Below, piece after piece: positions 17,970 to 27,055 of a DNA stretch of 64,000 nucleotides. The notes beneath the pieces are model-generated. The model was given only the letters and a program-made list of their open reading frames with translations, made no database searches and was not told the origin of the DNA. The stretch comes from Halalkalibacter oceani (GTDB taxonomy: Bacteria > Bacillota > Bacilli > Bacillales > Bacillaceae_D), in the NCBI RefSeq assembly GCF_023715605.1, contig NZ_JAMBOL010000003.1:310001-374000 (forward strand), read 5' to 3'. Both the position numbers and the translations under genes were made by a program. Each line of letters begins with the position of its first letter. The first letter of the stretch is position 1.

Positions 17970-19664
17970 TTATTTTAGAAATGAGATAAAGTTGGAATAC
18001 GCTGTTTTTAGCTCTTGGTAATAATGAACCAATTTATCCAACGTCGTAACAGGCGCTTCCACTTCTTCCTCTGCTTGCTCAGAAGCTTCGTCATCTGCCG
18101 GCGCTTCCTCGTTACCTTCCTCTACCGGTGTTTCTGAAGCTTCCTCGTTACCTTCTTCTACCGGCGTTTCTGGCGTTTCCTCAGTTCCTTCCTCTACCGG
18201 CGCTTCTGGCGTTTCCTCGTTACCTTCCTCTACCGGCGCTTCTGGCGTTTCTTCACTACCTTCTTCTACCGGCGCTTCTGGGGTTTCTTCGCTACCTTCT
18301 TCTACCGGCGCTTCTGGCGTTTCTTCGTTACCTTCCTCTACCGGCGCTTCTGGCGTTTCTTCGTTACCTTCCTCTACCGGCGCTTCTGGCGTTTCTTCGT
18401 TACCTTCCTCTACCGGCGTTTCTGGGGTTTCCTCAGTTCCTTCTTCTGTTGGAACTTCAACAGGATCCTCCGTTACTTCTTCTACTGGAACTTCAGGGGC
18501 TTCCCCGGTTCCATCTTCTGTTGAACCGTTCTCAGCAAAGAGGTTCTGGATATAAAGCCCTTGGAATTGGATCAGGTCTGCATACCCATTTATGATGGAG
18601 CTATAAGTATCATAAATAAGCGTATCAAACTGATCTACTTCCTCTTCTGTCTGCCCATCTTCATCAACCGGCGCTTCTACTTCTTCTTCTGTCTGCCCAT
18701 CTTCATCGATTGGCGCTTCTATTTCCTCTTCTGTCTGCCCATCTTCATCAACCGGTGCTTCTACTTCCTCTTCCGTTTGCGCATCTTCATCAACTGGCGC
18801 TTCTACTTCTTCTTCTGTCTGCGCATCTTCATCAACCGGTACTTCTACTTCTTCTTCTGTCTGCCCATCTTCATCGATTGGCGCTTCTATTTCCTCTTCT
18901 GTCTGCCCATCTTCATCGATTGGCGCTTCTACTTCTTCTTCCGTTTGCCCATCTTCATCAACTGGCGCTTCTGCTTCGTCCTCTGTTTGCGCATCTTCAT
19001 CAACCGGCGCTTCTACTTCCTCTTCTGTCTGCGCATCTTCATCAACCGGTACTTCTACTTCCTCTTCTGTCTGCCCATCTTCATCAACCGGTGCTTCTAC
19101 TTCCTCTTCCGTTTGCGTATCTTCGTCAATTGGTGCTTCTGCTTCGTCCTCTGTTTGCCCATCTTCATCAACCGGCGCTTCTACTTCCTCTTCTGTCTGC
19201 TCATCTTCGTCAATTGGTGCTTCTGCTTCGTCCTCTGTTTGCCCATCTTCATCAACCGGCGCTTCTACTTCCTCTTCCGTCTGCGCATCTTCATCAACCG
19301 GCGCTTCTACTTCTTCCTCTGTCTGCCCATCTTCGTCAATTGGCGCTTCTGACTCGTCATCTGTTTGACCGTCTTCGTCATCAGCTTGTCCTTCTTCATT
19401 TTTTGGGAATTTATCAATAAGGTGCTTTTTCTCTTTCGCCATTTCTCGAATCAGCTTACCTTTTTCATTTGAACCGTCTATTTCAACTGCTGCTTCCGAG
19501 ACGAATTGTCCATGATTTTTCGCTTTTGCTTCAAGCTCGTCCGCTGATACCGGGGCACCGGCCGCAGCAAATGTTCCGGCTAGCATCGCTGTTGTCACAA
19601 GTAGTGGGAATACCTTTTTCGGTCTCTGATTATTTGACACCTTTTGGTTTGATTTTTTCACCAT
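17970..19664 (-). CDS. Exported acidic protein with two tandem-repeat regions
   Basis: 564 residues. The N-terminus is a signal peptide: basic start, hydrophobic run about 19-35, then AGAPVSADE, with cleavage likely after VSA (position about 41). Residues 42-95 are charged. Residues 96-347 are eighteen 14-residue repeats of the type DEDGQTEEEVEAPV; 348-394 is a non-repetitive linker with aromatics; 395-514 are ten 12-residue repeats of the type EEGNEETPEAPV plus a partial one; the last 40 residues form a mixed helix (TTLDKLVHYYQELK). Composition is extremely Glu/Asp-rich and Cys is absent. No LPXTG, transmembrane tail or SLH domain is seen, so it is probably secreted or wall-associated by charge, perhaps binding cations. 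GAGGAGG precedes the ATG. Confidence 0.85.
   Translation of the reverse strand: MVKKSNQKVSNNQRPKKVFPLLVTTAMLAGTFAAAGAPVSADELEAKAKNHGQFVSEAAVEIDGSNEKGKLIREMAKEKKHLIDKFPKNEEGQADDEDGQTDDESEAPIDEDGQTEEEVEAPVDEDAQTEEEVEAPVDEDGQTEDEAEAPIDEDEQTEEEVEAPVDEDGQTEDEAEAPIDEDTQTEEEVEAPVDEDGQTEEEVEVPVDEDAQTEEEVEAPVDEDAQTEDEAEAPVDEDGQTEEEVEAPIDEDGQTEEEIEAPIDEDGQTEEEVEVPVDEDAQTEEEVEAPVDEDAQTEEEVEAPVDEDGQTEEEIEAPIDEDGQTEEEVEAPVDEDGQTEEEVDQFDTLIYDTYSSIINGYADLIQFQGLYIQNLFAENGSTEDGTGEAPEVPVEEVTEDPVEVPTEEGTEETPETPVEEGNEETPEAPVEEGNEETPEAPVEEGNEETPEAPVEEGSEETPEAPVEEGSEETPEAPVEEGNEETPEAPVEEGTEETPETPVEEGNEEASETPVEEGNEEAPADDEASEQAEEEVEAPVTTLDKLVHYYQELKTAYSNFISFLK
18123..18482 (-). repeat. 36-bp in-frame tandem repeats (about 10 units)
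   Basis: DNA encoding ten 12-residue units of the EEGNEETPEAPV type. Units differ at the fourth residue (N, S, T, V) and at the ninth to eleventh, so the array is slightly diverged. Some neighbouring units appear identical at DNA level, a sign of recent duplication. Confidence 0.9.
18624..19379 (-). repeat. 42-bp in-frame tandem repeats (18 units)
   Basis: DNA encoding eighteen 14-residue units of the DEDGQTEEEVEAPV type, with variation at the fourth residue (G, A, E, T), at EEEVE/EDEAE, and at V/I in the last position. Variants recur in blocks, consistent with expansion by unequal exchange. The array is in frame throughout. Confidence 0.92.
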
Positions 19665-20013
19665 TTCTATTCCTCCTCAGATCAATTCAATTTATTGTTT
19701 TCGGCAAAGCAGCTCTGTCAGGGTACACCTCCTTTTTTCTGATGACAGTTTTTCTAACTGCCTGGTTCATACACTACTCGACAAAAATGACCAATTTATG
19801 ATCATTCCAAGAAAGGTTTTTGATCTTTTTTAGAATAAATTGATGCAATATTACGAAATTTCCGCCCTTCATAAAGGAGCTGATGCTATAATAAGCAGGA
19901 ATCCTGTCCGAGGAAGAGACCGACCGGAAAAAATAAATGAGCAACACGTAACTTTCTTTTCACTTCGGACGTTTTATGATAAACATCATTTCTTCATAAA
20001 GGAGGCAAATGCA
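19665..20013. other. Divergent upstream region, no gene seen
   Basis: 349 bases between the diverging repeat-protein and SIMPL genes. It must hold both promoters, but no unambiguous -35/-10 pair was picked. The open frame from 19840 is only an upstream extension of the SIMPL gene without a ribosome binding site. Confidence 0.6.
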
Positions 20014-20772
20014 TTGATACAAAAGAAAAAAGGCTTACAAATTGGCGGCTTCATCGTTGGCGCCGCAGCACTCGCTCTCGTTGTTTTCAGCTTTTCCTCT
20101 GACCAGGCAACAACTGCGGAAGAATTAAGCAATGGACAAACAGGAACAATCGTTGTCAATAGCGTCGGCGAAGTGAAGGTGGAGCCGGATATGGCCTATG
20201 TTCATCTTGGGGCGCAGGCGCTTGCTGATTCTGCCGAAAAAGCGCAAAAGCAGGTCGGCGAGCGTATGACGGCGGTTCGTAACGTGTTAAGCGAACATGG
20301 AATTCAGGAAGAAGACATTCAAACGGCCCGTTTTAATGTCTATCCGGAGCATCAATATTCACCAAACGGTGAAACGACAAATGAACGCTACCGTGCTCAG
20401 CATATTTTACGAATCGAATATCGTGAAATAGCAACGTTAGGCGAGCTGATTGATGCAGCCGCAGCTGCTGGAGCGAACCAAATTGAGCATACCCAATTTG
20501 CGCTGGAAAATCCGGAAGCAGCAGAGCATGAAGCGATGAAGCAAGCGATTGAGAAAACAAGAGCAAAAGCAGATGTAATGGCGGAAAGCGTCGGCAAAGC
20601 CCGGGGCGAGGTTCTGCAAATCTCCGACCGCGCCGCTCAAGTGCATTTCCCAACGCAGGACTTTTCAGGAGGACGTGAAGAGTCTGCCGATTCAAGCAGT
20701 GCTTCTACTATCATTGAAGCCGGAGAAGTGCAAATCACCCAAAGCGTGGACGTCGTCTACCGTTTGCAATAA
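20014..20772 (+). CDS. SIMPL-domain (DUF541) protein, exported or membrane-anchored
   Basis: 252 residues. A basic start and a hydrophobic segment (about 9-26) give an export signal or anchor, followed by a SIMPL/DUF541 domain to the C-terminus. Family marks are the opening GTIVVNSVGEVKVEPDMAYVHLG, SEHGIQEEDIQTARFNVYP, and the C-terminal IIEAGEVQITQSVDVVYRL. The start is the TTG at 20014, 8 bases after a perfect AAAGGAGG; the ATG 4 bases after the Shine-Dalgarno is out of frame. Relatives include E. coli YggE and mouse SIMPL; their role is linked to oxidative stress but is not firmly known. Confidence 0.87.
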   Translation: MIQKKKGLQIGGFIVGAAALALVVFSFSSDQATTAEELSNGQTGTIVVNSVGEVKVEPDMAYVHLGAQALADSAEKAQKQVGERMTAVRNVLSEHGIQEEDIQTARFNVYPEHQYSPNGETTNERYRAQHILRIEYREIATLGELIDAAAAAGANQIEHTQFALENPEAAEHEAMKQAIEKTRAKADVMAESVGKARGEVLQISDRAAQVHFPTQDFSGGREESADSSSASTIIEAGEVQITQSVDVVYRLQ

Positions 20773-20801
20773 GAGCGGAGATATCGAATGAGAATGATAA
20801 G

Positions 20802-20844
20802 AGGGGCTGGGAAAAGGTATAAAACAACCTTTTTCCCAGCCCCT
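20802..20844. terminator. Strong hairpin after the SIMPL gene
   Basis: AGGGGCTGGGAAAAGG (20802-20817) pairs with CCTTTTTCCCAGCCCCT (20828-20844), one of the most stable stems in the window. It lies between converging genes and probably ends both transcripts, with U residues only inside the arm. Confidence 0.75.
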
Positions 20845-20903
20845 AAGCAATGAGTAGAGCCGTCACAGCCTTTTTATGTAGGATGTCATCCAATTGAAGA
20901 CCA

Positions 20904-21488
20904 TTATTCTTTTTCTTTAAGCTTCAATAAATAATGGGTATATCCCTTTACACTATCCTCTGTTTCGCCGGTGGATATCGTTTCCATCGCAACATAAATA
21001 TCGTTATTTGTAATATAAAACGCAGGATTGGACAAAACCCCATCTTCTACATACATAATATAATGTTCGATCTCATCAACATCTAATTCTTTTTTAATCT
21101 CATCATAATCAAATAGAGAACTCAAGCCCTCAAAATTCTCAAGGTTTTCCCCGCCTACCTCATCATAATATTTATCATCGTAGTCCTTCATGGTGATAAA
21201 TTCAAAACCTTCTGCTGGGTTTTCTCCAAATGTTCCTGAAGTTTCAGAAAAATAACTCTCTCCTATGGAAAACTCTACATCTGTGAACATTTCTGTTACT
21301 GCTTTTACGTCATTTTGATATTCTTTTTCACTTCTATCAGAAGATTTGAGCATATATGCTACTTCATCAAACGTATATTCTCCATAAAAATCAGCTATGT
21401 TTAAAGACGTATTATCTGCAGATTGATTAGAAGACCCACACCCCATTAAAAAGAAAATCATGATACTGTGCAAAATAATGTTGTTCAT
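20904..21488 (-). CDS. Hypothetical lipoprotein
   Basis: 194 residues. A short signal peptide ends in the lipobox FLMGC, putting the lipid-anchored cysteine at position 17. The rest is acidic and Tyr-rich with no cysteines and no recognised domain. AGGGGGAG precedes the ATG. The gene is clearly AT-richer than the SIMPL gene on its other side and marks the left edge of the AT-rich block that also holds the iron genes. Function unknown. Confidence 0.75.
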   Translation of the reverse strand: MNNIILHSIMIFFLMGCGSSNQSADNTSLNIADFYGEYTFDEVAYMLKSSDRSEKEYQNDVKAVTEMFTDVEFSIGESYFSETSGTFGENPAEGFEFITMKDYDDKYYDEVGGENLENFEGLSSLFDYDEIKKELDVDEIEHYIMYVEDGVLSNPAFYITNNDIYVAMETISTGETEDSVKGYTHYLLKLKEKE

Positions 21489-21784
21489 TCTTATCTCCCC
21501 CTTCTTTTATACGTAGTATACTATTTTTTCGGTACATGATATACAGTTATTCCAATATATTCATTTAACTTGGTTTTATTTGTATAAGCCATTACCTGCT
21601 AATAAGATGACCGTAAAATGGTTAGTAATGCTACATAGGCGCAAACACTCGGACTGATTGCTATGGTGCTCCCACAACATATAAGAATGCCGGGACAGTA
21701 ATAACTGCTAATATTAAACATAGATAACTGAAAATTGCCCACCAACGATTTTATCACCTTTCGCTTCACGATCTCAGTAAAAAT
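21489..21784. other. Gene-free stretch with a possible gene remnant
   Basis: 296 AT-rich bases. On the minus strand, about 21750 down to 21661, a 29-codon run reads as the last transmembrane helix of some membrane protein (RWWAIFSYLCLI then ending VVGAP and stop), with two stops directly before it and no start. It may be the tail of a decayed gene; chance is not excluded. Nothing else is seen. Confidence 0.3.
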
Positions 21785-22801
21785 TTATACTTCTTTCGTC
21801 TTATACATCAAATATAGGAAGTATGGGGCACCGATAATGGCAACAACTATCCCAGCTGGTATTGTTCCTATTGTCAGAATCACTTGGCCAATTGTATCAG
21901 CAATTACAAGTAAAAATGCACCTATCACTAATGCAATAGGTAAAAATAGCTGATGACGTGGTCCGACAAGTGATTTAGCTATGTGTGGTCCCATTAAACC
22001 TATAAAACCTATAGAACCAGCTACTGCAACTGTAACTGATGATAAGATTACAGCTGCAATTAATAGAATAACCCTTTCTTTATCAAGCTTGACTCCGAGA
22101 CTTATTGCCGTTTGATCATTGGTATTCATAATATTTAAGACATTTGATTTTAAAAACAAAAGAGGAATAATGATTAAAATCCATGGCAAAAAAGCGATGA
22201 CAAATGGCCATTCATCTCCCCAAATATTACCTGCAAGCCAAGTGGCAATAAATTCTGCCTGATCTTCATTGAACTTTCGCATGATTGTAATCGAGCCGCC
22301 GCTTAAGGCAGTAGATAATCCGACACCAATCAAAACCATGTTTATAGGACTAATTCCGTTTCCCTTATCATAACTGAACAGGAAAATTAATAATGCAGTT
22401 ACTATACCGCCTATTGCACTTACAAGCGGCAATACATAAACAAATGTATTTGGATTGGCTTGTCCAAGAATAATTAATACAGCAATGGCAAATCCACTAC
22501 CTGCATTTATTCCAAGAATTCCTGGTTCAGCTAAAGGATTTTTTGTAATGCTTTGAATGATTGCCCCACTTAAGCTTAAAGCCATACCAGCTAAAAGGGT
22601 AATAATCATTCTTGGCATCCTAAAGTTCATTAAAATTAAATTATCCATGAATTCGCCTTGTCCAATGATTGTTTTTAAATATGTATTGATATCCATTTTA
22701 TATTCACCCGAAGTGATGCTCCAAGTAATTACTAAAAACAGAAGTATTAATGAAATTCCTAATACAATGAACTGTTTTCTTTTTAACCGTGGATCAATCA
22801 T
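21785..22801 (-). CDS. Iron-siderophore ABC permease (FecCD family), second subunit
   Basis: 338-residue membrane protein of the FecCD/BtuC family with about nine to ten hydrophobic segments. Family marks include LAGMALSLSGAIIQSITKNPLAEPGILGINAGSG-type sequence in the N-terminal third, and GFIGLMGPHIAKSLVGP in the C-terminal third (the segment that contacts the ATPase). Its ATG overlaps the stop of the first permease by four bases. The two subunits should form the heterodimeric channel. No ATPase gene is present in this operon. Confidence 0.92.
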   Translation of the reverse strand: MIDPRLKRKQFIVLGISLILLFLVITWSITSGEYKMDINTYLKTIIGQGEFMDNLILMNFRMPRMIITLLAGMALSLSGAIIQSITKNPLAEPGILGINAGSGFAIAVLIILGQANPNTFVYVLPLVSAIGGIVTALLIFLFSYDKGNGISPINMVLIGVGLSTALSGGSITIMRKFNEDQAEFIATWLAGNIWGDEWPFVIAFLPWILIIIPLLFLKSNVLNIMNTNDQTAISLGVKLDKERVILLIAAVILSSVTVAVAGSIGFIGLMGPHIAKSLVGPRHQLFLPIALVIGAFLLVIADTIGQVILTIGTIPAGIVVAIIGAPYFLYLMYKTKEV

Positions 22802-23799
22802 ATCGTTCGTCCCCTTTTTTTAATTAAATATAGAAAATAAGGGACACCTATAAAGGAAATAATTGCACTAACAGGTGATTCGCCCATCAGTCTTGCAACT
22901 GTATCAGCAGCCAAAACTAGACTGCCACCCATAACTGCTGTTAAAGGAATAACTTTTTTATAATCCGTTCCAACTAAAAACCTAGCAATATGAGGGACCA
23001 TTAACCCTACAAAAGCGATTTGTCCTACAATAGCTACAGCAATTCCGGCCAGCAGCATACTAAGAAGCAGGGTGACGAATTGTATTAGCTTCACATTTTG
23101 CCCAAGCCCTTTTGCCACTGATTCTCCTAAATTTAAAATCGATAAATGCCTGCTTATTAGAATAAACAGAACGACTACAATAATAACAATTGGAGAACCT
23201 ATATATATTTGTTTCCAGGTTGTAGCAGAGACTCCTCCAGAACTCCAATAAGTAATGGATTGATTCAACCTAAAAAAGAGAGCCACTGCCTGACTTAATG
23301 CACTGAGCAATGCACTAATAGCAGCTCCCGCTAAAATTAAACGGGTGGAGTTAAAGCCACCCCTTTTAGAACGACCAATCATGATCACCATTGTTCCGCC
23401 AATCATTGCACCTAAAAAACTAGTGAATATCAATTTCTCGAATGAAACGGAAAGCGAGAAAGCATATGTCAGTGCAATCATAAGTGCAGCACCAGAATTT
23501 AAACCAATCAAACCTGGATCAGCCAGACTATTTCTTGTCACACTCTGAATTCCTGCTCCCGAAACTGCAAGTGCTGTGCCTACAAGTAATGCCCCAATGA
23601 CTCTAGGAATACGTATGTCCACAATTATATTATGATCCACGTTTGTAGAGTCATAATTTAAAATAGCATTAAAAACAGTTTGGATATTTACATCCGCGCT
23701 TCCAAGTACGATTGACAACATAAAAATAACGACCATCAAGAGGCAGGCGATAGAAAAAATAAAAATAAAGTTTATGTGACCTTCTTCCTTAAGTCTCAT
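22798..23799 (-). CDS. Iron-siderophore ABC permease (FecCD family), first subunit
   Basis: 333-residue FecCD-family permease. Marks are ALLVGTALAVSGAGIQSVTRNSLADPGLIGLNSGA-type sequence and FVGLMVPHIARFLVGTDYKK in the ATPase-contacting loop. It is 165 bases downstream of the binding-protein gene, with a stem-loop in between, and is translationally coupled to the second permease. Order and sequence style recall the B. subtilis YfiZ/YfhA pair, which share the ATPase YusV encoded elsewhere. Confidence 0.92.
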   Translation of the reverse strand: MRLKEEGHINFIFIFSIACLLMVVIFMLSIVLGSADVNIQTVFNAILNYDSTNVDHNIIVDIRIPRVIGALLVGTALAVSGAGIQSVTRNSLADPGLIGLNSGAALMIALTYAFSLSVSFEKLIFTSFLGAMIGGTMVIMIGRSKRGGFNSTRLILAGAAISALLSALSQAVALFFRLNQSITYWSSGGVSATTWKQIYIGSPIVIIVVVLFILISRHLSILNLGESVAKGLGQNVKLIQFVTLLLSMLLAGIAVAIVGQIAFVGLMVPHIARFLVGTDYKKVIPLTAVMGGSLVLAADTVARLMGESPVSAIISFIGVPYFLYLIKKRGRTI

Positions 23800-23922
23800 C
23801 CCTATTAACTCACTTCTTTATAAATTTATACGAGTGATGATTTTATTACCCTATGCAATAGTCAGTCCACTTCCCGTCAGACGATTCATATCACTTCCCC
23901 TTCTTGATCAGTTGTTAGATAA

Positions 23923-23955
23923 AACCTTTTCATAAAGATTTCTCATGAAAAGGTT
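23923..23955 (-). terminator. Stem-loop between binding-protein and permease genes
   Basis: AACCTTTTCAT and ATGAAAAGGTT form a perfect 11-bp stem followed on the minus strand by TTATC. It begins 10 bases after the binding-protein stop. Such internal hairpins often act as partial terminators or as RNA protectors, raising the binding protein above the permeases. Confidence 0.6.
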
Positions 23956-23964
23956 ATCAGCTCT

Positions 23965-24918
23965 TTATTTCATTGCATCAAGCTGCTTTTTAATCAATTC
24001 TCGTTGATATTCCAATGATATCGGATCATTATAACGTGTTACATCCAAATCCAATTTAATGACTCTGCCGGCTTGGACAGCATCCGCATTTTGCCAAACT
24101 TTACTTTCTGTTACGGGTGCCTCTTCAGCTCCGACAGTGGCTAAAACAACGAAATCTCCAATATATTTTGGCAACTCCTCATTGGATAGCTCAACATTAA
24201 ATTGATCCTTCGTAATTTCAGCAAGTTCCGTGGGTTGTACAAAGCCGTAGCCATCATATAAGATTTCTCCACCACGCCCATAGTCTGTATTAAATGAGAC
24301 TAGCGCTTTAGAAGTAGATTGAAAAATCGATAGTGTCTTCCCTTCAATTAAATCTGCATACTTCTTAGCATCTTCTGCCATTTTTTCTTCCCACGCATCT
24401 AACCATGCTTGAGCCTGTTCTTCTTCGCCGACAAGCTCTCCTAGTAACCTTGTATTATCTTTATATGTACTAATCATGTTGTCAAATGTAACAGTAGGAG
24501 CAACCTGTTTGAACTTATTTAAGTTAGGGTCTGTAACTGTAGCAATAATTAAATCCGGCTCCAAATTAATAATGCCTTCTACATCCTCTGGATCAATTCT
24601 AGTGATTCCCTCTGTAGCTTCATTTAGTACCTCATCTTGGTCAACATAATAAGATACACCTATAGGATCATGACCAAACTGAATTAATGCTCCGACATAT
24701 GCAGGATGAAGAACTACAATTCTTTTCGGCTCTATGGGTACCTCTACCTTATCACCGCTATCTGTCGTAAAAATTTTTGTTTCATTAGAATCAGACGGCT
24801 CCTCATTGCTTACCACTTCATTAGCGTCTCCCTTATCAGATACACTTTCACTATTACACGCCGCTAGAAAAGTTAAAAATAATACACTTAATGCTATTAC
24901 TAATAAATTTCTTCTCAT
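23965..24918 (-). CDS. Iron-siderophore ABC substrate-binding lipoprotein
   Basis: 317 residues. The signal peptide ends in the lipobox FLAAC with C21 as the lipid anchor, followed by an acidic Ser/Glu linker and a class III periplasmic-binding-protein fold (TDSGDKVEVPIEPKRIVVLHP start; INLEPDLIIAT; C-terminal RYNDPISLEYQRELI). The family binds ferric siderophores or heme; the closest B. subtilis types by order are YfiY-like binders of hydroxamate/citrate-type siderophores, but the ligand cannot be read from sequence. It lies 30 bases after the reductase. Confidence 0.9.
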   Translation of the reverse strand: MRRNLLVIALSVLFLTFLAACNSESVSDKGDANEVVSNEEPSDSNETKIFTTDSGDKVEVPIEPKRIVVLHPAYVGALIQFGHDPIGVSYYVDQDEVLNEATEGITRIDPEDVEGIINLEPDLIIATVTDPNLNKFKQVAPTVTFDNMISTYKDNTRLLGELVGEEEQAQAWLDAWEEKMAEDAKKYADLIEGKTLSIFQSTSKALVSFNTDYGRGGEILYDGYGFVQPTELAEITKDQFNVELSNEELPKYIGDFVVLATVGAEEAPVTESKVWQNADAVQAGRVIKLDLDVTRYNDPISLEYQRELIKKQLDAMK

Positions 24919-24948
24919 AGTTTTTTCTCCCCGCCTTACATTAAATGT

Positions 24949-25989
24949 TCATCGATATAAATACTTTTTATTCTTTTCATCTAGAATATTATTGTGTGAT
25001 GATACTTGTGCAACTTTATGAGCATCTGGTTCAATATATAATTTTGCAGAATTAACGGCGTTTGCTGCATCCTGATACGCACCGGCTATCAACTGTAATT
25101 TGCCATCATACAAGACACAATCACCAGCACCATAAATACCTGGTATAGTCGTGTGTCCTGCAGAATTACCATTAATGTATAGGTGCTCCGTTAATTCCAA
25201 CCCTAGTGGTTTACTGTTAAGGAGAGGGTTGTTTTTATGATAACCATGGTTTACTAGCACTGCATCAACTTTCACATTAAATATTTCTTGATTCTTGTTA
25301 TTATAAAGTACTACTTCATTTATTTTATTTATACCAATTAACTCGTGAATCTGCGTGTTAAAAAGAATTTTTACACCATTATTTATCAGTTTGGTTTTCG
25401 TTGCTTCCAAACCTTTCAAATCATCCCCGCGATAAACGAGGGTGATATCTTTTGCTATCGGCGCTAAATCGTTTCCCCAGTCAATCGATGTTGGGCTACC
25501 ACCAGATATTAGCAATGACTTTCCCCTAAAGTCGTTAACATCGAATACTTCGTAGTATAGATTCTCCTCCTCAAATTTGGTTGCTTTCGGTACTTCAAGC
25601 TTCATCGGCTTAATTATGCCTCCCGATCCAGTTGCAATAACAACCGTTTTAGTATGATGAATAACCCCTTTTGTCGTCATAACTAGAAAGGTACCGTCAT
25701 TCTTCTTTTCTATAGTCGTTACAACTTGTTCTAATACTACCGTTGGGCTAAATGAAAGTCCTTGTTCAATAGATTGATTAATTAATTCCCTTCCAGTCAA
25801 AGGTGTTTGTCCCCCTACATCCCAAACCATTTTCTGAGGATAGACATGAACTTTACCACCAAGCCTATTATCAGCTTCTATAATCTTAGTTTTCATCTCA
25901 CGTAAACCTGCATAAAATGACGCAAATAACCCTGCAGGTCCTCCACCAATAATTGTAATATCATATAATTTGGAATTTTCACTCAACAT
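24949..25989 (-). CDS. Ferredoxin/flavodoxin-NADP+ reductase, YcgT/YumC type
   Basis: 346-residue FAD/NAD(P)H protein of the thioredoxin-reductase-like ferredoxin-NADP reductase group. It has the FAD motif IIGGGPAGLFASFYAG near the N-terminus, the NADP-binding SLLISGGSPTSIDWG in the middle, and GIYGAGDCVLYDGKLQLIAGAYQDAANAVNSA near the end. The redox CxxC of thioredoxin reductase is absent, as expected for this group. It heads the iron operon directly behind a Fur box and may supply electrons for release of iron from ferric siderophore in the cytosol, as proposed for Fur-controlled ycgT in B. subtilis. Confidence 0.9.
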   Translation of the reverse strand: MLSENSKLYDITIIGGGPAGLFASFYAGLREMKTKIIEADNRLGGKVHVYPQKMVWDVGGQTPLTGRELINQSIEQGLSFSPTVVLEQVVTTIEKKNDGTFLVMTTKGVIHHTKTVVIATGSGGIIKPMKLEVPKATKFEEENLYYEVFDVNDFRGKSLLISGGSPTSIDWGNDLAPIAKDITLVYRGDDLKGLEATKTKLINNGVKILFNTQIHELIGINKINEVVLYNNKNQEIFNVKVDAVLVNHGYHKNNPLLNSKPLGLELTEHLYINGNSAGHTTIPGIYGAGDCVLYDGKLQLIAGAYQDAANAVNSAKLYIEPDAHKVAQVSSHNNILDEKNKKYLYR

Positions 25990-26056
25990 TTACTAGCACA
26001 TCCTTATCCATTATCTTTAATTATCCTCTCTCTCACCTAGTATTTGATAGGCAATG

Positions 26057-26071
26057 TGAGAATGATTATCA
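26057..26071 (-). promoter_or_regulatory. Fur box upstream of the reductase-led iron operon
   Basis: TGAGAATGATTATCA matches the Bacillus 7-1-7 Fur consensus TGATAATNATTATCA at 14 of 15 positions, counting N. It lies 68 bases before the reductase ATG, in the gap between that gene and the AraC regulator, so Fe-Fur should repress reductase, binding protein and permeases. Confidence 0.85.
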
Positions 26072-26130
26072 ATTATAATTGTATCAGCACTATTTCTTTT
26101 TTGAATATCATTTTCATGAAAATCTATGGA

Positions 26131-26964
26131 TTATTCATGAAAAATGATATTCACATACGCTTTTGGAGATATACCAAAATGTTTTTTAAAACGTCGGCTA
26201 AAATATAATTGATCAGTAAATCCAACCATTTCAGCGACTTCTTTTACTTTGTACCTTACATCCTTAGAACTTAATAATTCTTTGGCCTTATTTAAACGGT
26301 AATGATTCAAGTACTCTCCAGGCGGCATCGATAAATATTTTTGAAATAAGTATGCAATTTGGTTTACATTTATTTGATGCCTTTCTGCTAAAATCGAAAC
26401 ACTTAACGCTTTTTCATAGTTCTCATGAATATCATCTAAAATTCGTTCAAGTATTTGTTTGTTATCACTTCGCCCGAAATTCTCCATAGTAGACACCATT
26501 AAATTTAACGTATTAAACCAAATTTCTTGTATACGAAGGCTATAATAAGAAGCGGGACTTTGCCAATAATGAACTAACTTATTTAAATTATCAATTATAC
26601 GCATGTGTTCTATAGATGATATTTGAAAATGTTTAGTAGATAAATCATCTTCTGCATCGTCTTTTATTTTTAACGATTTATAAAGAACAAGAACATACAC
26701 CCAATCCTCATCCCCTACAACTTCACGGTCATTTCTCATATAAGGACCAGCGTGTATAATACTACCGGGCTTTACATTATAAGTTGTTTCATTAAAGTGA
26801 AAAATAGCTTCCCCTCGAACCGGAAAGATAAATCCTGAATACTCCGAATTCCTCCATCCTCTAGACTTTACTTTCGGTTTATGAACAACTTTCATAATAC
26901 TTTCAATACGCATATAATATTTTGAAAAGTATTGCAATAACATTTCCGCTGTTCTAATCTCCAT
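26131..26964 (-). CDS. AraC-family regulator of the iron operon
   Basis: 277 residues: an N-terminal cupin-like sensing half (SGFIFPVRGEAIFHFNETTYNVKPGSIIHAGP) and a C-terminal AraC double helix-turn-helix (about 175-277; KVKEVAEMVGFTDQLYFSRRFKKHFGISPKAY is the typical second half). Start at the ATG 26964; the GTG nine bases upstream lies too close to the AAGGAAGG. It sits upstream of the reductase operon and has its own Fur box. Btr of B. subtilis is an AraC activator sensing bacillibactin; here the sensor half is cupin-type, so the signal may differ. Confidence 0.9.
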   Translation of the reverse strand: MEIRTAEMLLQYFSKYYMRIESIMKVVHKPKVKSRGWRNSEYSGFIFPVRGEAIFHFNETTYNVKPGSIIHAGPYMRNDREVVGDEDWVYVLVLYKSLKIKDDAEDDLSTKHFQISSIEHMRIIDNLNKLVHYWQSPASYYSLRIQEIWFNTLNLMVSTMENFGRSDNKQILERILDDIHENYEKALSVSILAERHQINVNQIAYLFQKYLSMPPGEYLNHYRLNKAKELLSSKDVRYKVKEVAEMVGFTDQLYFSRRFKKHFGISPKAYVNIIFHE

Positions 26965-27036
26965 TTTTATCACACCTTCCTTTATTCATTTAAATGCTGG
27001 TTTCACTAACATCCTGTTTAGTATACTATTATAAAT

Positions 27037-27055
27037 GATAATGAGAATTATTATC
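27037..27055 (-). promoter_or_regulatory. Fur box upstream of the AraC regulator
   Basis: GATAATGAGAATTATTATC fits the 19-bp Fur consensus GATAATGATAATCATTATC with two mismatches, 72 bases before the regulator start. It makes regulator synthesis iron-repressed as well. Confidence 0.87.

Noticed and set aside
18123-19379. CRISPR-like regular repeats
   Set aside because: The repeats are head-to-tail without unique spacers, are in frame with a signal-peptide protein, and have no cas genes nearby.
18128-19420. Long open frames on the plus strand across the repeat gene (155, 263 and 236 codons)
   Set aside because: They are the antisense of the 36- and 42-bp repeats. A period divisible by three keeps all frames open once one unit has no stop. 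They lack ribosome binding sites and read as low-complexity Leu/Pro or Phe/Ile/Cys strings.
19840-20013. Longer N-terminus of the SIMPL protein
   Set aside because: The extra 58 codons have no ribosome binding site and would bury the signal segment; the TTG at 20014 has a perfect Shine-Dalgarno.
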